Assembly (NCBI RefSeq): GCF_937891315.1
Contig: NZ_CALAGI010000124.1
Location: forward strand, 1 to 25,585
Source of the DNA: an uncultured Amaricoccus sp.
GTDB lineage: Bacteria > Pseudomonadota > Alphaproteobacteria > Rhodobacterales > Rhodobacteraceae
DNA length: 25,585 bases
Direction of reading: 5' to 3'
The position numbers and the translations under genes are program-made. The notes under the pieces were generated by a model. The model worked only from the letters and a program-made list of their open reading frames with translations, had not been told where the DNA came from and ran no database searches. Below, one piece after another: positions 22,311-25,585 of this stretch. Positions within the stretch are counted from its first letter, which is position 1. Every line of letters starts with the position of its first letter.

Positions 22311-23173
22311 CCCGCGTGCCGCATCGCGCCGCGCATCCGTTCCTTGGTCGCCTCCTCGAGCGTGACCAGCGGAGAACGCACCTCCTCGGAACATTTGCCG
22401 AGCAGCGACATGCCGTATTTCACCGGACAGGGGTTCGGCTCGGCGAAACAGGCGCGGTGCAGCGGCATCAGCCGGTCCTGATAGTCGAGCGCCTTCGCAT
22501 AGTCGCCGGCGAGCGTCGCCTCCTGGAACTCGGCGCAGAGCCGTGGCGCGACATTGGCGACGACCGAGATGCAGCCCCGCCCGCCATGGGCGTTGAAGCC
22601 TAGCGCGCTGCCGTCCTCGCCCGAAAGCTGCAGGAAATCCGCGCCGCAGGTGATGCGCGTGTCAGAGACGCGGGTGATGTCGCCGGTCGCATCCTTCACC
22701 CCGACGATACGGGGCAGCTTCGCCAGCTCGCCCATGGTCGCGGGCGTCATGTCGACCACCGAGCGGCCGGGAATATTGTAGATCAGGATCGGCAGATCCA
22801 CCGCGTCGTGCAGCGTCCGATAGTGGTGATAGAGCCCGCGCTGGTTCGGCTTGTTGTAATAGGGCGTCACCACCAGCGCGGCGGCGGCGCCGACCTTCTT
22901 GGCGAACCGCATCAGGCTGATCGATTCCTCGGTGCTGTTGGATCCGGCGCCGGCGATCACCGGCACGCGCCCGGCGGCGGTCCTGACCACGACCTCGACG
23001 CAACGCTCGTGCTCCTCGTGGGAGAGCGTCGGCGACTCGCCCGTGGTGCCGACCGCGACCAGCCCGTGGCTGCCTTCCTCGATCTGCCAGTTCACGAGAT
23101 CGACCAGGGCGCCTTCGTCCAGCTTGCCGTCCGTGAACGGCGTGATGAGCGCGGGGATCGAGCCTCTGAACAT
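22298..23173 (-). CDS. dapA: 4-hydroxy-tetrahydrodipicolinate synthase
   Basis: 291 residues; condenses pyruvate and aspartate semialdehyde in lysine and diaminopimelate synthesis. The Schiff-base lysine is K160 in GVKDATGD; the active-site threonines are T43-T44 in VGTTGESPTL; the proton-relay tyrosine is Y132 in LIYNIPGRS. The frame is open upstream, but the family N-terminus MFRGSIPALITPF and a strong GGAGG fix the start at ATG 23173. It is divergent from the lytic transglycosylase gene by about 170 bp and is followed by smpB. The 5' leader contains a nine-pair hairpin. The stop region is duplicated. Confidence 0.97.
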   Translation of the reverse strand: MFRGSIPALITPFTDGKLDEGALVDLVNWQIEEGSHGLVAVGTTGESPTLSHEEHERCVEVVVRTAAGRVPVIAGAGSNSTEESISLMRFAKKVGAAAALVVTPYYNKPNQRGLYHHYRTLHDAVDLPILIYNIPGRSVVDMTPATMGELAKLPRIVGVKDATGDITRVSDTRITCGADFLQLSGEDGSALGFNAHGGRGCISVVANVAPRLCAEFQEATLAGDYAKALDYQDRLMPLHRACFAEPNPCPVKYGMSLLGKCSEEVRSPLVTLEEATKERMRGAMRHAGLLN

Positions 23174-23204
23174 GGGTGGGTCCTCCGGGTATCGCAGGCG
23201 GCCA

Positions 23205-23231
23205 TTTCGGGCGCTTCGGGGCCGCCCGAAA
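23205..23231. promoter_or_regulatory. Nine-pair hairpin upstream of dapA
   Basis: TTTCGGGCG (23205-23213) pairs perfectly with CGCCCGAAA (23223-23231) around a nine-base loop. It lies 32 bp upstream of the dapA start. It is not followed by a T-run in either direction. It may be a leader structure or an operator for dapA or the divergent gene; there is no direct evidence for either. Confidence 0.35.
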
Positions 23232-23342
23232 AGCCGCGCGAACCTAGTCGCGAAAGCCTTTCGCCGCAAGCAGGGGATTGCAGACGGCGGGTACACGTCA
23301 TGGTATAGTCCGGCGAACGAGAAACGCTTGAGGGGATCGAGC

Positions 23343-25289
23343 TTGTCGCGCCGCCGCCATCTTCTCGCCGCCATCTTCCTTCTGCTGCCCGGCCTCGCCT
23401 CCGCCCAGACCGCGGCCGAGGGCCGGGCGTTCGGACGCGCGCTGGAAATGGCGAAGGCCGACGACTGGGCGGCCGCCTCGGCGCAGGCGGATCGCGCGGC
23501 GGGTGCGCTCGGCTCGGACGTGATCGAATGGCTGCGGCTGCGCGACGGCGATGGCGCCTGGACCGACTATCGCGATTTCCTCGCCCGGAACGGCGACTGG
23601 CCCGGCCTCGACACCGTGCGGCGCGCGGCCGAGGTGCGCATGCCGCTCGCGCTGCCACCGGCGGAGGTGGTGGCCTTCTTCGGCGCCGCCGCGCCGCTGA
23701 CCGGGGTCGGCGCGCTGCGGCTCGGCGACGCGCTGCGCGACACCGGACGCGCGGACAAGGCCGAAGCGGTGATCGACACGGCCTGGACCGGCCTCTCCAT
23801 GACCCGCTCGGAACAGGAGGCGATGGCGCGCGACTGGGCGACGACCGTCGCGCCGCTGAATAGCCAGCGCCTCGACATGCTGCTCTGGCGCGGCCTGACC
23901 GGCGAGGCGGAAGGCATGCTGCCGCTGGTCGATGCCGACTGGCAGGCGCTGGCCCGGGCGCGGATCGCGGTGCGCCGCGACGAGGACGGATCGAGCGCGC
24001 TGATCAACGGCCTGCCCGCGAAGACGCGCTCCGATCCGGGCCTCGCCTACGAGCGCTATCTTTACCGGGTACGGCAGGGCCGCTGGGACGAGGCGGCGGA
24101 ATATATGCTGCGCTACTCCACCACCGCCGCGACGCTGGGTCGTCCCGAGATGTGGATGGAGCGCCGCGCCAACCTCGCGCGGGAGGCGCTGCGACGGGGC
24201 GAGGTGGCGACGGCCTATGGCCTCGCCGCGAGCAGCCATGGCACCAACGGGTCGGACTATGCCGACGCCGAATGGATGGCGGGCTTCATCGCGTTGACCC
24301 GGATGAAGGACCCGGCGCGCGCCATCGGGCATTTCGAGCGGTTCCAGACGCTGGTCTTCACTCCGATCAGCCTCGGGCGGGCCGGCTACTGGCTCGGCCT
24401 CGCCCGCGAGGCGGCGGGCGACGAGGACGGCGCGGCCAGGGCGTTCCTCGCCGGCTCCGGCCAGCAGACGAGCTTCTACGGCCAGCTCGCCGCCGAGCGG
24501 CTGGGCATCGATTTCGAGGCGCGGTTCGCCAGCGACACGGCGGCGCCGGACTGGCGAACCCAGGCCTTCATGGCCTCCTCCGTTGTCCGCGCCGGCTATC
24601 TCTTCATGCTCGCCGGCGAGGACGGTCGGGCCGCGCAGTTCTTCCGCCAAGCCGCGGAAGGGCGAACGCCGGAGACCCGCGCGGCGCTGGCGCAGATGGC
24701 GATCGACCTCGGCCGACCGCATATCGGCATCCGCGTCGCCAAGGACGCGGCGCTGGAGGGGATCGTTCTGCCGGCGCAATATTATCCGCTCCATGCCATC
24801 GCGCGGCAGGAATGGCCGGTGCCGACCGAACTCGCCATGGCGATCGCGCGACAGGAATCCGAGATGAACCCGGCGGCGGCCAGCGAGGCGGGCGCGCGGG
24901 GCCTGATGCAGCTCATGCCCGCGACGGCGAGCGACGTGGCCCGCGCGCGCGGCATCGCCCACGACCCGGCGCGCCTGACCCGCGACCCGATGTACAACGC
25001 CCGGCTCGGCACCGCCTATCTGTCGGAGATGCTGGAATATTACCACGGTTCCTACGTGCTGGCGGCGGCGGCCTACAACGCCGGTCCCGGCCGGGTGGAC
25101 CAGTGGGTGAAGGCCTTCGGCGACCCGCGGGCCGGGGCCGATCCCGTGGTCTGGATCGAGTCGATCCCCTATTCCGAGACGCGCAACTACGTGATGCGGA
25201 TTCTCGAGGGGATGCAGGTCTATCGCGTCCGCCTTCGCGGAACCCCGATGCCGGTGCAGATCGCCGCGGATATTCGAAAGACGGGCTGA
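23343..25289 (+). CDS. Soluble lytic murein transglycosylase (Slt family)
   Basis: 648 residues, near Slt70 length. An N-terminal signal peptide (basic LSRRRH, hydrophobic stretch, cleavage probably after ASA at residue 21) exports it to the periplasm. A long alpha-helical region of repeats (about 25-470) precedes the C-terminal catalytic domain. The catalytic glutamate is E505 in ARQESEMNP, followed by GARGLMQLMPATA and AAAYNAGPGRVDQW. It cleaves peptidoglycan to anhydro-muropeptides. Start: TTG 23343, with GAGGGG seven bases upstream; no in-frame ATG gives a comparable signal peptide. A TATAGT sequence at 23304-23309 could be a -10 element but lacks a well-spaced -35. Confidence 0.93.
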   Translation: MSRRRHLLAAIFLLLPGLASAQTAAEGRAFGRALEMAKADDWAAASAQADRAAGALGSDVIEWLRLRDGDGAWTDYRDFLARNGDWPGLDTVRRAAEVRMPLALPPAEVVAFFGAAAPLTGVGALRLGDALRDTGRADKAEAVIDTAWTGLSMTRSEQEAMARDWATTVAPLNSQRLDMLLWRGLTGEAEGMLPLVDADWQALARARIAVRRDEDGSSALINGLPAKTRSDPGLAYERYLYRVRQGRWDEAAEYMLRYSTTAATLGRPEMWMERRANLAREALRRGEVATAYGLAASSHGTNGSDYADAEWMAGFIALTRMKDPARAIGHFERFQTLVFTPISLGRAGYWLGLAREAAGDEDGAARAFLAGSGQQTSFYGQLAAERLGIDFEARFASDTAAPDWRTQAFMASSVVRAGYLFMLAGEDGRAAQFFRQAAEGRTPETRAALAQMAIDLGRPHIGIRVAKDAALEGIVLPAQYYPLHAIARQEWPVPTELAMAIARQESEMNPAAASEAGARGLMQLMPATASDVARARGIAHDPARLTRDPMYNARLGTAYLSEMLEYYHGSYVLAAAAYNAGPGRVDQWVKAFGDPRAGADPVVWIESIPYSETRNYVMRILEGMQVYRVRLRGTPMPVQIAADIRKTG

Positions 25290-25482
25290 CGGAGACCGGA
25301 GCTTCGCCGATCACCACCCGGGCCGATGGTCCTCGGCGGCCGCGTCGGCGTCGACACCGGCGGCGCCGCCGCCTATTCTGCGACGAAGTGCGACCTTCGC
25401 GTCACGGCGGCGCCCCGCTTCGCCTCGCCGTGCGACGCGCGGGCATGGCCCTGATCCATTTGGCTGAGCGAGGAGACACAAG

Positions 25483-25585
25483 ATGAAGATCAGCGCGCGC
25501 AACGTGCTGCCCGGCAAGATCGTCGGACTTATACCAGCCGCCATAAGTCATGACACCTTCGCCCACGCTCGTCTGGAAACGGAGG
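25483..25585 (+). CDS. Mop/TOBE molybdate-binding protein, N-terminus (probably interrupted)
   Basis: The frame opens with MKISARNVLPGKIV, the very typical start of single-domain molybdopterin/TOBE proteins, with GAGGAG about eight bases upstream. After that the text should continue through a molybdate-binding beta-barrel (usually about 70 residues), but the next 20 codons (GLIPAAISHDTFAHARLETE) do not resemble it. The frame stays open to the window edge. The likeliest reading is an insertion after codon 14. The window ends before this can be settled. Confidence 0.5.
   Translation, partial: MKISARNVLPGKIVGLIPAAISHDTFAHARLETE
25525..25585. mobile_element. Possible insertion edge in the Mop/TOBE gene
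   Basis: From 25525 the sequence no longer fits the Mop family. It begins with GACTTAT (25526-25532) and ATAAGTC (25543-25549), a perfect seven-base inverted repeat with a ten-base spacer, in DNA less GC-rich than its surroundings. This could be the end of an insertion sequence. No transposase is visible because the window ends. Confidence 0.3.

Noticed and set aside
23298..25046. 582-residue minus-strand frame opposite the lytic transglycosylase
   Set aside because: Arg-rich shadow without motifs; the plus strand encodes a signal peptide and a complete SLT catalytic domain.
1..25585. tRNA genes, rRNA genes and CRISPR arrays
   Set aside because: No T-loop/anticodon pattern, ribosomal RNA text or regularly spaced repeats were seen in the intergenic regions.

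Overview
This GC-rich window fits an alphaproteobacterium, most likely in or near the Rhodobacterales. The evidence is codon bias, family-level protein resemblance, and the lytic transglycosylase / dapA / smpB neighbourhood. The assignment is by recognition, not by a database search. No rRNA, tRNA or CRISPR array was seen.

Left part (1-6327, all minus strand): a sugar-nucleotide or surface-polysaccharide cluster. A UDP-xylose-synthase-like decarboxylase (5329-6327) precedes a tightly coupled operon read leftwards: hexapeptide acyltransferase, Gfo/Idh/MocA dehydrogenase, DegT aminotransferase, epimerase, second DegT aminotransferase, and an unrecognised gene cut by the window edge. Each junction from acyltransferase to second aminotransferase is an NTGA start/stop overlap or nearly so. 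The dehydrogenase, aminotransferase and acyltransferase trio matches the logic of the 3-acetamido sugar pathway (WbpB/E/D type). The cluster looks less GC-rich than the rest and ends beside dusA. Just before dusA lies a truncated tyrosine-recombinase gene, so the cluster may be cargo or scar of an island integrated at dusA.

Middle (6936-15697): dusA, then a thiamine importer operon thiB-thiP-thiQ on the minus strand. It is headed by a clear TPP riboswitch followed by a ten-pair hairpin that covers the thiB ribosome-binding site. Next come a DUF1801 gene, aroC, a TrmA/RlmD-type iron-sulfur rRNA methyltransferase, a VOC-fold protein and a TlyA-type rRNA methyltransferase. Convergent neighbours overlap at their 3' ends, in one case by 103 bp.

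Right part (15804-25585): a tandem pair of ABC exporter half-transporters, hemF, a SnoaL-like protein, a Bfd-type [2Fe-2S] protein, smpB, dapA and a soluble lytic transglycosylase. At the right edge is the start of a Mop/TOBE molybdate-binding protein whose family similarity stops after about 14 codons, where an insertion may begin.

Unexplained structure: two copies of an intergenic element sit upstream of aroC and of hemF, each carrying a GAAA-loop hairpin. There is also a 35-bp near-perfect dyad in the hemF intergenic region, a 27-bp dyad upstream of the polysaccharide operon, and a 15-bp tandem duplication across the dapA stop codon. I found no clear new multi-gene defence or signalling system. 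The strongest leads are the dusA-linked island scar and the repeated intergenic element.
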